Positions 25,038-33,810 are shown, numbered from the stretch's first letter. The stretch is 64,000 nucleotides of DNA from Firm-04 sp946413695 (GCA_946413695.1 CAMKLV010000006.1:1-64000); one strand, 5' to 3'. Numbers and translations are program-made. Notes: generated by a model from the sequence alone, not told the origin.

Positions 25038-25637
25038 GTGCGGAATCAGGAAGACAACCTGCTCGCTGCAGGATGGAAAAAGCGGTGTGAATCCCTTTCG
25101 CCGGAGATCCGGCAGAGACTGGATGATCTGAGCCGGTATTTTGACTGCGGTGAACGCGGGCGTTATGAACTGCAGTATATCAAACGGTCATATGCGCTGC
25201 CGGAAACAGGCGATGTTTTTGTCTGCAGGGCGGTCAATCATCTTTATTACTGCGGCGTGGTACTGAATGCGCATATTCATAACATGATCGGCGATGATAT
25301 GTATGTTGTTCTCATTTTCAATACACATGCCGATCGCATTGATCCGACTGCATTTACACTGGATTATGAGAATATTCTGATTGAACCGGTGATGCTCTCA
25401 AGAGCAATGTGGACAAAAGGCTGGTTTCAGAATATCATGCATCTTGATGAACTGGGTGATGTTCCGAGCTATGGATTTTACAAATACTGTTTTCAGCATC
25501 CCTATTGGGATGAATACGATCAGAAGCTGGAAACGCGCCCGAAATATCTGACGATCGGCGCAGCAACAGTGTACGGTCTGGGGTATCGCATAACACAGGA
25601 ACTGATTATCCGCGGGCAGCTGAAGGATCAGGACTGA
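25038..25637 (+). CDS. Possible Imm26-like immunity protein
   Basis: 199 residues from GTG 25038, after GAAGGAG. Soluble, acidic, no signal peptide. DVFVCRAVNHLYYCGVVLNA, a beta-strand and loop pattern, and TIGAATVYGLGYRITQEL near the C-terminus recall the Imm26 family of polymorphic-toxin immunity proteins; the match is from memory and weak. It is in the same short operon as the broken gene before it, downstream of the lectin-lysin. An unrelated hypothetical protein is equally possible. Confidence 0.4.
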   Translation: MRNQEDNLLAAGWKKRCESLSPEIRQRLDDLSRYFDCGERGRYELQYIKRSYALPETGDVFVCRAVNHLYYCGVVLNAHIHNMIGDDMYVVLIFNTHADRIDPTAFTLDYENILIEPVMLSRAMWTKGWFQNIMHLDELGDVPSYGFYKYCFQHPYWDEYDQKLETRPKYLTIGAATVYGLGYRITQELIIRGQLKDQD

Positions 25638-25654
25638 AATGCAGCCTGTGCACC

Positions 25655-25683
25655 TTGCTTTTTGTCGCCTGATATGTTATAAT
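25655..25683 (+). promoter_or_regulatory. Promoter upstream of the short guaA
   Basis: TTGCTT, 17-base spacer, TATAAT. The transcript would begin with repeat copy C as a leader of about 160 bases. Confidence 0.6.
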
Positions 25684-25705
25684 AGAAGAACAGCCGGCAG
25701 CACCG

Positions 25706-25842
25706 GCAGGCGATTTGCTAAAGCAGTCATAGAACCAAACACCTTACTGAGTATTGCATAATCTCAGCCCGCTGTTCCAGAATGGAGCATGGTTCTTCGA
25801 CAGCGATAGAAAAAAGGAGGCGGGCACTGCCCGCAGAGGAGG
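25706..25842 (+). repeat. Dispersed repeat family 1, copy C
   Basis: GTATTGCATAATCTCAGCCC, then GGTTCTTCGACAGCGATAGA and the hairpin GCGGGCACTGCCCGC. It lies in the leader of the short guaA gene. Confidence 0.65.
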
Positions 25843-25851
25843 TTTTACGTT

Positions 25852-26832
25852 ATGAGTTCCAATGTCAGACCCGAATCTATGGAGCGCATCACCACAGAAG
25901 CGCTCGCAAATGCATTTATCGAGGAGCAGGTCAAAGAACTGCGCGCCCAGATCGGCGACAAGAAGGTTCTGCTCGCGCTCTCCGGCGGTGTGGACAGCTC
26001 GGTTGTCGCAGCGCTGCTGATCAAGGCAGTGGGGCAGCAGCTTGTCTGCGTCCATGTCAATCACGGACTGCTTCGCAAGGGCGAGCCGGAACAGGTCGTC
26101 GAAGTGTTCCGCAATCAGATGCACGCAAACCTCGTTTATGTGGATGCGGTGGACCGCTTCCTCGATAAGCTCGCAGGCGTTGCAGAGCCCGAGCGCAAGC
26201 GCAAGATCATCGGCGCAGAGTTCATCCGCGTCTTTGAGGAGGAGGCACGCAAGCAGGACGGCATCGAGTTTCTCGCACAGGGCACGATCTATCCGGATAT
26301 CCTCGAGAGCGACGGCGTCAAGGCACATCACAATGTCGGCGGTCTGCCGGAGGATATGCAGTTTGAGCTCGTAGAGCCGGTCAAGCTTCTCTTTAAGGAT
26401 GAAGTCCGCGTTGTGGGCAAGGCGCTCGGTCTGCCGGACAGCATGGTCTTCCGTCAGCCGTTCCCGGGCCCCGGTCTCGGTGTCCGCTGCCTCGGCGCAA
26501 TCACCCGTGACCGTCTTGAGGCTGTCCGCGAGAGCGATGCCATCCTGCGTGAGGAGTTTGCAAAGAACGGTCTCGAGGGCAAGGTCTGGCAGTATTTCAC
26601 TGCTGTTCCGGATTTCAAGTCCGTCGGTGTCAAGGATGGCAAGCGCACCTTTGCGTATCCGGTGATCATCCGTGCCGTCAATACCAAGGACGCCATGACC
26701 GCAACCGTCGAGGATGTCCCCTTTGCACTGCTCCAGCACATTACCGCGCGCATTACAGCTGAGGTCGAGAACGTCAACCGCGTGCTCTATGATCTCACGC
26801 CGAAGCCCTGCGCCACGATTGAGTGGGAATAA
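25852..26832 (+). CDS. guaA: GMP synthetase ATP-pyrophosphatase subunit without amidotransferase domain
   Basis: 326 residues, equal to the C-terminal two thirds of GuaA. The PP-loop SGGVDSS is at residues 44-50. The dimerisation domain is intact (RQPFPGPGLGVRCLGAITRD, then LYDLTPKPCATIEWE at the end). The class I glutaminase domain is wholly absent, and a clean start follows AGAGGAGG, so this is not a truncation product. It would make GMP from XMP with free ammonia or a separate glutaminase, as in archaeal GuaAb. A full-length guaA is at 36771; their PP domains are clearly different sequences. Confidence 0.85.
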   Translation: MSSNVRPESMERITTEALANAFIEEQVKELRAQIGDKKVLLALSGGVDSSVVAALLIKAVGQQLVCVHVNHGLLRKGEPEQVVEVFRNQMHANLVYVDAVDRFLDKLAGVAEPERKRKIIGAEFIRVFEEEARKQDGIEFLAQGTIYPDILESDGVKAHHNVGGLPEDMQFELVEPVKLLFKDEVRVVGKALGLPDSMVFRQPFPGPGLGVRCLGAITRDRLEAVRESDAILREEFAKNGLEGKVWQYFTAVPDFKSVGVKDGKRTFAYPVIIRAVNTKDAMTATVEDVPFALLQHITARITAEVENVNRVLYDLTPKPCATIEWE

Positions 26833-26985
26833 TAACCAAGCACTGAAAAGCGCATCCGCGCGGTATCCGACCGCATTCACAGCGGTCACATATGCATTGC
26901 GCGCAATCGTTTTTCGGGATGTTTACGCCATAAAGTCAGCCGCCGATGTGTTTTCTGCACACCGGCGGCTGTTGCTATATGCTGT

Positions 26986-28659
26986 TTACTCAACCTGTCT
27001 GAATGCGGATTCGATGTCCTCGGTGATTGTCTCATAGGTTCCGGTTTCCGGATGCAGGATGTAGCTGCCGATCACGGCTTCCTGCTTTGTTTCGTAGTTT
27101 ACAAGCACAGCTTCCGCATTTGTATCCTCCGCAGCGCAGTCCGGATACAGGTGCTGTATCCCTCCCAATCCGTTCGACATGGACGGATAGCTGACACCAA
27201 TAATCTCCCCCTGCGCATTCCGGACATAAATATAGAGTAAAAATTTGATGTTCTCCGGTATCTCGAAATCCATGTGCATCGGATCATCCTGCACATCTTT
27301 TGCAACATGGAACATGATAACAAGACCTTTGGGTATTTCGTCACCGGGCTGATATGACTGGAATGTTACAGTTCCGGCAGGCTCGCCCTGCGAATCAAAG
27401 TATTCTTTGCCGGGGCGCAGTCCGAGCGCTGTTGCCTGCTGCTTTGCGGTTTCCCAGTCCATGCCGGTGAAATCCGGAACGGTGACTGTCTCCGCAGCTG
27501 CCGTGTCAGTATTGGAATCCTGTGCAGCCGCATCAGATTTTCTGCCGAGGCTGACTGTGATCCGGACATAGCTGCCGACCGGCGCTTCTACGCCCTCCTC
27601 GGGGACTGCTTTGTCCGCGACGGTTTCCTCTGCGACATATCCGGCAGGAACATCGTCATAATATGCAGTGCGCTTGTCAACACCGTATCCGCGGAACATC
27701 AGATCGTTTTTAGCGCTCTCAAAGCCCTTGCCGACCACATAAGGAACTGTTGCCGGATCGCCGTCCGAGCCGATATTGATCGTCAGGGAGACTGTATCGC
27801 TTGTATTGATCCAGTAGCCTTTGCCGTCATAGTGGAAACAGGCGGATTCGATGCCGTTTTGATCTTTCTCGGTTTTGTAGGCGGGAACCTCCATCATCAT
27901 GACATCATTGACAGCGTATTCATCGCCGTTATACACAGAGCCTCTTTTGGTCACGTCAACGCCCTTTTCTTCGAGCAGCGCCTTGGCTTCATCATAGTTC
28001 ATTTTCCGGACATCGGGAATCCAGACCATGCTGTCAAAATCTGCGGAGATTTCAAAATCCACATGTCCGAGTGCGCCCTCTGTGACGCCGTCCTCCGAGA
28101 GATTGACCAGCGTATAGCTGCCTGCCGGAAGCTGCGCAAAGCTGAGCTGCTGTCCGCATGCACCCGGCTGAATCGGACTCGGCACATATTCAAACTCAGG
28201 CGGCAGTTCGGTGTCGGCGACCTTGTTTCCGTCCTGCATCACGATATACTGCGGATTGTATGCGAGCGCATCTCCCGTATCATTCGTGATCCGGACAATG
28301 ATGCCGGTCGGCATGGCATCGACTGTTTCCATATACTGCGGATGCTGCACATCCAGCTCCGGTGCGGTGGCAGGCGCAGAGATGCCGGTATCCTGCTTCA
28401 TGCGGGAGATTCCGTAGATCAGCGCGGCATTCAGCCCGATGCAGACTGCAACGGCTGCCGCAATGCCTGCTTTGCGGATCCGGAAATTTGATGCTCCGGT
28501 TTTCGCGTTTTGATTCGTTTTCATAACGATCCCTCCTCGGGAAATATTTGTGTTTGTTCGGTTTTCGGATGCTGCCTGCACAGATTCACTGTGCGCTGCA
28601 AACGCCGTGTATTCCTCCGGCAGATCACTCAGCGCATCCAGAATGTCGATCGGTTTCAA
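26986..28659 (-). CDS. Membrane protein with PASTA domains, likely partner of the ECF sigma factor
   Basis: 557 residues from TTG 28659, which follows AAGGAGGG and overlaps the sigma stop by four bases. A short cytoplasmic N-terminus (MKPIDILDALSDLPEEY), a transmembrane helix near residues 65-85 and about three PASTA-like units follow (VWIPDVRKMNYDEAKALLEE; VPYVVGKGFESAKNDLMFRG; VTVPDFTGMDWETAKQQATA). PASTA domains bind muropeptides or beta-lactams. A second ribosome binding site, GAGGAGGGATCGTT, precedes an in-frame ATG at 28524, so a shorter form lacking the first 45 residues could be made. An anti-sigma role is inferred from gene order. Confidence 0.75.
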   Translation of the reverse strand: MKPIDILDALSDLPEEYTAFAAHSESVQAASENRTNTNISRGGIVMKTNQNAKTGASNFRIRKAGIAAAVAVCIGLNAALIYGISRMKQDTGISAPATAPELDVQHPQYMETVDAMPTGIIVRITNDTGDALAYNPQYIVMQDGNKVADTELPPEFEYVPSPIQPGACGQQLSFAQLPAGSYTLVNLSEDGVTEGALGHVDFEISADFDSMVWIPDVRKMNYDEAKALLEEKGVDVTKRGSVYNGDEYAVNDVMMMEVPAYKTEKDQNGIESACFHYDGKGYWINTSDTVSLTINIGSDGDPATVPYVVGKGFESAKNDLMFRGYGVDKRTAYYDDVPAGYVAEETVADKAVPEEGVEAPVGSYVRITVSLGRKSDAAAQDSNTDTAAAETVTVPDFTGMDWETAKQQATALGLRPGKEYFDSQGEPAGTVTFQSYQPGDEIPKGLVIMFHVAKDVQDDPMHMDFEIPENIKFLLYIYVRNAQGEIIGVSYPSMSNGLGGIQHLYPDCAAEDTNAEAVLVNYETKQEAVIGSYILHPETGTYETITEDIESAFRQVE

Positions 28660-29213
28660 AAGAATCCCTCCTTTTCAAGATGCTTTTTCAGCTTCTTCCG
28701 GATGCGGTGCAGCTGCACATTGACTGCGCTGACCTGCATCCGGTGCCGTTCCGCGATTGTCCGAATGGGCGTATTGAAATAGTAACGCTCCATGAAGATC
28801 TGTCGGGATGCTTCCGGCAGACCGTCCAGAAACAAGCGGAGTGCGGCTGTCAGCGCACGGCGATCCACTTCCGATTCGACGTTATCCTTTGCGGGGATGA
28901 CCTCCGCCAGCTCGTCCAGCGTTTCCGCAATCTGCGAGCCGCCGCGTTTGAGCCGCGTCATGCTGCGCAGCCTGTCGGTTGCAGCACGGCGAAGCAATGT
29001 CACAAGATATGCCTCCAGATTGCGCGGCACCTGCGGCGGAACGCTGTTCCACACCGCAAGCAGCATTTCGCTGACACATTCCTCCGCATCCTCGGCGTTG
29101 TGCAGCATCTGCTCCGCAATGCGAAAGCACAGATTGCCGTATTTGCTGCGGATTTCTGAGATAGCCGCTTCATCGCGCTTCTGCAGCAGCTCAATGATCC
29201 GGTGATCCTGCAT
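28656..29213 (-). CDS. ECF-type RNA polymerase sigma factor
   Basis: 185 residues from ATG 29213 (MQDHRIIELLQKRDEA) after GAGGGGGTG. Region 2 is at about 8-80 (YGNLCFRIAEQMLHNAEDAE, EMLLAVWNSVPPQ) and region 4 at about 125-175 (GLPEASRQIFMERYYFN, then IAERHRMQVSAVNVQLHRIR). The stop overlaps the TTG start of the PASTA membrane protein by four bases. The pair probably senses the cell wall; targets unknown. Confidence 0.85.
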   Translation of the reverse strand: MQDHRIIELLQKRDEAAISEIRSKYGNLCFRIAEQMLHNAEDAEECVSEMLLAVWNSVPPQVPRNLEAYLVTLLRRAATDRLRSMTRLKRGGSQIAETLDELAEVIPAKDNVESEVDRRALTAALRLFLDGLPEASRQIFMERYYFNTPIRTIAERHRMQVSAVNVQLHRIRKKLKKHLEKEGFF

Positions 29214-29271
29214 ATCTGCTTCACCCCCTCTGCACTCAGAGTCGATATGCACGCGAAAATCTTACATGCGT

Positions 29272-29334
29272 TATGAAATAGAAGTCAGGAGATATGGTAT
29301 TGCTTTATCTTCTCACTTCTCACTCCTAACGCTA
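29272..29334. repeat. Dispersed repeat family 3, partial copy 3
   Basis: Shares TTCTCACTTCTCACTCCTAAC with the end of the copy at 4590-4700 and is followed by a TATAAT-like box. Confidence 0.35.
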
Positions 29335-29345
29335 TAATAAAGCAG

Positions 29346-29373
29346 CCCGAAAGCGAATGACCGCCTTCGGGCT
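29346..29373 (-). terminator. Terminator of the ABC-F gene
   Basis: GCCCGAAAGCG pairs with CGCCTTCGGGC around a short loop (one bulged or mismatched pair), just after the ABC-F stop. Confidence 0.65.
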
Positions 29374-29383
29374 TGCTGATTTG

Positions 29384-30994
29384 TTACGCCTGCTGATCGC
29401 GTTCCTTTTTCCACTCGAGATATTCCTCATAGCTGCACATCTTGTCGATGCAGCCGTCTTCGGTGATCTCGATGATGCGGTTTGCGGCGGTCTGCATGAT
29501 CTCATGGTCATGCGTTGCAAAGATCACAACGCCCTTGAACGCCGTCAGGGCATTGTTGACCGCGGTGATGGATTCCAGATCAAGATGGTTCGTCGGCTGA
29601 TCGAGCAGCAGCACGTTCGAGCCGAACAGCATCATCCGCGAGAACATGCAGCGGACCTTTTCGCCGCCGGAGAGCACATCCACGCGCTTATAGATATCAT
29701 CGCCGGAAAAGAGCATCTTGCCGAGGAAACCGCGCAGGAATGCATCGGTCTGCTCACCGGTCGAATACTGCCGGATCCAGTCCACAATGGTCATATCGCA
29801 GCCGTTGAAATATGCGCTGTTATCCTTCGGGAAATAGGAGCGCGAGGTCGAGATGCCCCACTTGACCGTACCGCTTTCCGGCTCGGTCTCCTCCGCGAGG
29901 ATTTTGAACAGTGCGGTGACCGCCTGCTCGCTCTTGCCGATGACCGCGACCTTATCGGTGCGGCCGAGCGAAAAGCTGATATTGTTCAGCAGCGTCTCGC
30001 CGTTTTCATCCTTGCAGCTGACATTCTCGAGCGTCAGGATATCCTTGCCGAGCTCGCGGTCGGGCGTGAACCCGATGTAGGGATATTTGCGCGTCGAGGC
30101 GGGGATTTCCTCCATGCTGAGCTTGTCAAGCAGTTTGCGGCGGCTTGTCGCCTGACGGGATTTGGATTTGTTTGCGGAAAAGCGCGAGATAAACTCCTGC
30201 AGCTCCTTGATCTTCTCCTCCGCCTTGCGGTTCTGCTGCTTCATCAGGCGCTGCATGAGCTGCGAGGAATCATACCAGAATTCGTAGTTGCCGACGTACA
30301 TCCTGACCTTGCCGTAATCGAAATCAACGATATGCGTGCAGACATTGTTCAGGAAGTGGCGGTCATGCGAGACAACCAGCACCGTGCCGAAGTAATCCGC
30401 GAGGAAATCCTCGAGCCAGCGGATTGCGTAGACATCGAGGTGGTTTGTCGGCTCGTCGAGCAGAATGATATCCGGATTGCCGAACAGTGCCTGCGCGAGC
30501 AGCACCTTGACCTTCTGGTTGCCGTCCAGCTCGGACATCTGCGAATGGAGCAGCTCCTCGCTGAGTCCCAAACCCTGAATCAGCTTGGAGGCATCGCTTT
30601 CCGCCTCCCAGCCGTTGAGCTCGGCAAATTCGCCCTCGAGCTCCGCTGCCTTTTCGCCGTCCGCATCGGAGAAATCCTCCTTGGCGTAGAGCGCATCCTT
30701 TTCCTGCATGATATCATAGAGCCGCTTGTTGCCCATGATGACCGTATCGAGCACCGTAAACGCATCAAATGCAAAGTGATCCTGCCGCAGCACGGACATG
30801 CGCGTGCCCTTGTCAATGGCGATTTCGCCCTTGGTCGGCTCGAGCTCGCCGCAGAGAATGCGCAGGAATGTGGATTTGCCCGCGCCGTTCGCGCCGATGA
30901 TGCCGTAGCAGTTGCCGCCGGTAAATTTCAGATCGGCGTCCTTAAAGAGCAGCTGTCCGCCGAACTGCATTGACAGATTGTTGACCTGAATCAT
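29384..30994 (-). CDS. ABC-F ATPase, YbiT-like, with one degenerate ATP site
   Basis: 536 residues from ATG 30994 (MIQVNNLSMQFGG) after GGAAGGAG. Two fused ABC domains and no membrane part: a ribosome-associated ABC-F protein. Domain 1 has an intact Walker A (GANGAGKST, 34-42) and LLLDEPTNHLD, but its signature reads LDGNQ. Domain 2 has signature LSGGE but a broken Walker A (GKSEQAVTA) and LLLDQPTNHLD, with Gln for the catalytic Glu. So only the site made of Walker A1/B1 and signature 2 should hydrolyse ATP. Role could be translation regulation or antibiotic protection. Confidence 0.85.
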   Translation of the reverse strand: MIQVNNLSMQFGGQLLFKDADLKFTGGNCYGIIGANGAGKSTFLRILCGELEPTKGEIAIDKGTRMSVLRQDHFAFDAFTVLDTVIMGNKRLYDIMQEKDALYAKEDFSDADGEKAAELEGEFAELNGWEAESDASKLIQGLGLSEELLHSQMSELDGNQKVKVLLAQALFGNPDIILLDEPTNHLDVYAIRWLEDFLADYFGTVLVVSHDRHFLNNVCTHIVDFDYGKVRMYVGNYEFWYDSSQLMQRLMKQQNRKAEEKIKELQEFISRFSANKSKSRQATSRRKLLDKLSMEEIPASTRKYPYIGFTPDRELGKDILTLENVSCKDENGETLLNNISFSLGRTDKVAVIGKSEQAVTALFKILAEETEPESGTVKWGISTSRSYFPKDNSAYFNGCDMTIVDWIRQYSTGEQTDAFLRGFLGKMLFSGDDIYKRVDVLSGGEKVRCMFSRMMLFGSNVLLLDQPTNHLDLESITAVNNALTAFKGVVIFATHDHEIMQTAANRIIEITEDGCIDKMCSYEEYLEWKKERDQQA

Positions 30995-31070
30995 GTGATC
31001 CTTATTCTCCTTCCAAATGACATACCCGACTATTATAACACATTTTCCTAAAAAGCGCAACCGGCTTTCT

Positions 31071-31140
31071 GAAATTAGAAATGAGAAATTAGAAATGAGA
31101 AATTGTGGTATCCGCTTCGCGGATGATTTTGATAGATCGT
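31071..31140. repeat. Dispersed repeat family 3, copy 2
   Basis: AGAAATGAGAAATTGTGGTA, TCCGCTTCGCGGATGATTTT. It matches 4600-4644 except at a few bases; the changes in the TCCGC/GCGGA hairpin keep it paired. Confidence 0.55.
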
Positions 31141-31160
31141 CAGCGGCACCTTTTGATTAC

Positions 31161-31275
31161 CGTGTATTGCATCTCCTCAGCCCATCGCTCCAAATTGCAG
31201 AATGGTTCTCTGACAGCTATAGAATAACGGCTGTCGACCGCGCAGGGCGCGGCTCCGATTGTCTGCAGCTGTCTT
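31161..31275 (+). repeat. Dispersed repeat family 1, copy D
   Basis: TATTGCATCTCCTCAGCCCA, AATGGTTCTCTGACAGCTAT, then GTCTGCAGCTGTC. It is followed by copy E in the same orientation, about 45 bases apart. Together they fill the gap 31141-31440. Confidence 0.7.
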
Positions 31276-31318
31276 AGTGCCATAGATATATTGGACACGG
31301 ACTCTTTTTTGCTTCAAT

Positions 31319-31431
31319 TCCCGATATTATCGGGCGTTGCGTAACCTTAGCCCATCGTTCCAGATTGCAGAATGGTTCTCTGACAGCTATAGAATAGCGG
31401 CGGTCGGCCCTGCCGACCGCGTGTTACCGGA
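31319..31431 (+). repeat. Dispersed repeat family 1, copy E
   Basis: GATATTATCGGGCGTTGCGT, CCTTAGCCCATCGTTCCA, AATGGTTCTCTGACAGCTAT, and a terminator-like hairpin GCGGTCGGC/GCCGACCGC at 31404-31426. The 26 bases from GCAGAATGG on are identical to copy D. Confidence 0.7.
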
Positions 31432-31469
31432 TCTTCAAAGAGTTATCATCTTTTGAGAACGGAAAACGG

Positions 31470-31498
31470 TTGCAAATCGGCATAAAATGTGTTATAAT
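31470..31498 (+). promoter_or_regulatory. Promoter of the MoxR-DUF58-transglutaminase operon
   Basis: TTGCAA, 17-base spacer, TATAAT, 76 bases before the moxR-like gene. Confidence 0.7.
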
Positions 31499-31573
31499 AA
31501 AAAATAGTGCCCGAACAGAAGAAAAAGCGGCGGCAAGTGCCCATGCCGCCGGAATCAAAAAGGAGTTTCAGAC

Positions 31574-32551
31574 ATGGAACAGCGTACAACATTTACCGCC
31601 AAGGAGGCCTCTGCCCTTGCACATGAGATTCTGCACACGGTTCAGAGCGTCGTTGTCGGAAAGGATATGATCATTCTCAAAGTTCTGCTTGCGATGCTCG
31701 CAAAGGGACATGTCCTGCTGGAGGATATGCCCGGCGTCGGCAAGACAACCTTAGCCCTTGCCTTTGCCAAAACACTCGATCTCGATTATCACCGCATTCA
31801 GTTTACGCCGGATGTGCTGCCCAGCGATGTCACCGGCTTCTCGGTCTACCGCAAGGATACCGGAAAAATGGAGTTCCAGCAGGGCGCGGCATTCTGCAAT
31901 CTGCTGCTTGCCGATGAGATCAACCGTACATCCCCGAAGACACAGTCCGCGCTTTTGCAGCTCATGGAGGAGACCGCCGTCACCGTAGACGGCACAACCT
32001 ACCGTCTGCCCGAGCCCTACTGCGTCCTCGCGACCCAGAACCCGACCGGCTCTGTCGGTACGCAGATGCTGCCGGAATCGCAGCTCGACCGCTTTATGCT
32101 CTGCCTGCACATGGGCTATCCCGATCTGGAAAGCGAAGTGCAGATCATGCAGGCGCGCAGCTCCGAGAATCCGCTGGATAAACTCGAGCCGGTGCTTGCC
32201 CGCCATGAGCTGCAGATTATGCAGGATACCGCCGCACAGGTCTATGTCGATACGGCGATTCTGCGCTATATCGCGGAGATTTCCGCCGCAACGCGCAATC
32301 ATCCGATGGTCAAGCTCGGCGTCAGCCCGCGCGGCTCGCTGGCACTCTGCGCGGCTGCCCGTGCAACGGCGCTCGTGCGCGGCAGAGATTATGTCACGCC
32401 CGATGATATCCGCGTGATCGCCGCAGATACCTTTGCACACCGCATGCTGCTCAGCGCGCGTGCCAGAACCGAAAATGTCACCGCGGAGCAGGTGCTCGAG
32501 GAGATTCTCGGCAATGTTGCCGTGCCGCGTCTGAGAAGGTATCAGGAATGA
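31574..32551 (+). CDS. MoxR-family AAA+ ATPase
   Basis: 325 residues. Walker A is MPGVGKTT near residue 52, Walker B LLLADEINR near 112, and sensor/arginine segments are SPKTQSALLQLMEE and ATQNPTGSVGTQMLPESQLD. MoxR proteins act as chaperones for assembly of membrane or metal-containing complexes. Gene order with a DUF58 protein and a transglutaminase-domain membrane protein is widely conserved. It overlaps the DUF58 gene by four bases. Confidence 0.9.
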   Translation: MEQRTTFTAKEASALAHEILHTVQSVVVGKDMIILKVLLAMLAKGHVLLEDMPGVGKTTLALAFAKTLDLDYHRIQFTPDVLPSDVTGFSVYRKDTGKMEFQQGAAFCNLLLADEINRTSPKTQSALLQLMEETAVTVDGTTYRLPEPYCVLATQNPTGSVGTQMLPESQLDRFMLCLHMGYPDLESEVQIMQARSSENPLDKLEPVLARHELQIMQDTAAQVYVDTAILRYIAEISAATRNHPMVKLGVSPRGSLALCAAARATALVRGRDYVTPDDIRVIAADTFAHRMLLSARARTENVTAEQVLEEILGNVAVPRLRRYQE

Positions 32552-33810
32552 TTCGCGCCAAGCTGCTCTATGCGGCGCTGATCGTGGTCATGGTATTCTT
32601 CTTTGTCCTGTACCGCGGAAATCTGTCCTTTGAGCTGCTGATCTTTACACTTGCCCTGCCCGTTGTGATCTGGCTGATGCTGCTGCGGCTGCGCTCCGCT
32701 CTGAAGATCGCGCTGTATCACAGCAAGGAGCCGATCCTCAAGGGGCAGATCTATCAGTGGATCGTGCAGGTGCAGAACAGCAGTCTGCTCTCCTCGGCGC
32801 ATGCACAGGTCACGGTCGAATACCGCAACAGCCTGACCGGCAAGCCGACCGAGCTGACGCTGGAGCTGCCCGTTCTGCCGCATAATACACAGCGGCTGCG
32901 GCTCTCGTTCCACGCTGTCACCTGCGGCATGATGCAGATTCGGGTCAAGAGCTTTGTGCTTTATGATCCGCTGCGGCTCTTTCACAGGACGATCAAGCTG
33001 GCGCTGCATGATACAATTGTCATAATGCCGGCACCGACGGCGCTTCTGCCCGAGGAATGGCCGCCCGTTCCGCAGCCCGATGCGGATTCCACCGAATATT
33101 CCAAGAACAAGGCAGGCGACGATCCTTCGGAGATCTTCGATCTGCACAACTACCGCGACGGCGATCTGGTCTCGCGGATTCACTGGAAGCTCAGTTCCAA
33201 GCTCGATACGCTGATGGTCAAGGAATACAGCCTGCCGCTTTCCGCGGGCTGTCTGCTGCTGACAGACTACCGGCAGACACACGGTCAGCCGGATTCCGCC
33301 CTGCGCATCGACGCGATGTTCTCCGCAGTCTCGGCGGCTGCTGCACAGCTTTCCGAGCAGAACAGCGCCTTTGCCATGACATCCTATCATCCGGCGCACG
33401 GGCTGCAGGTTTCCGATATGTTCTCGGAGCTTTCTGATGCGGCGCAGTGGCTGCGGTTCCTTGTCAAGCAGCAGCCGGTGAAGCCGGAGGAGCGTCCGGC
33501 ACTGATGCAGGCGATCGGTGATTTTCTCTCCGGTCAGCATCCCTATGAGCGCATTCTGATCTTCACGCCGCTGCTCGATGACGCCCTGACAGAGCTTCTG
33601 CTCTCGCTGCCGAATCCTGAGCGGTTCACGGTCTTTGCCGTGCTCGCCCCGAAGGATTCGGAATCCGCAGGCGAAACGCTGAGCGGCACACTCCACTGGA
33701 TTCCTGTTCTGATGCAGGAGCCCGTGCATCCGGTCTATCACCCGATGCGCGAGGAGGATGTTCCCGACTTCGATCAGGAGGAGCTCGTGGAAGGAGGTGC
33801 CGAGCCGTGA
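32548..33810 (+). CDS. DUF58-domain protein
   Basis: 420 residues. Two N-terminal transmembrane helices (residues 4-40) precede a soluble part with the DUF58 signature at about 190-230 (PSEIFDLHNYRDGDLVSRIH, WKLSSKLDTLMVKEY). A von Willebrand-like fold usually follows. It is coupled to both neighbours by four-base overlaps (ATGA at 32548 and GTGA at 33807). It is thought to work with MoxR; the precise function is unknown. Confidence 0.85.
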   Translation: MIRAKLLYAALIVVMVFFFVLYRGNLSFELLIFTLALPVVIWLMLLRLRSALKIALYHSKEPILKGQIYQWIVQVQNSSLLSSAHAQVTVEYRNSLTGKPTELTLELPVLPHNTQRLRLSFHAVTCGMMQIRVKSFVLYDPLRLFHRTIKLALHDTIVIMPAPTALLPEEWPPVPQPDADSTEYSKNKAGDDPSEIFDLHNYRDGDLVSRIHWKLSSKLDTLMVKEYSLPLSAGCLLLTDYRQTHGQPDSALRIDAMFSAVSAAAAQLSEQNSAFAMTSYHPAHGLQVSDMFSELSDAAQWLRFLVKQQPVKPEERPALMQAIGDFLSGQHPYERILIFTPLLDDALTELLLSLPNPERFTVFAVLAPKDSESAGETLSGTLHWIPVLMQEPVHPVYHPMREEDVPDFDQEELVEGGAEP

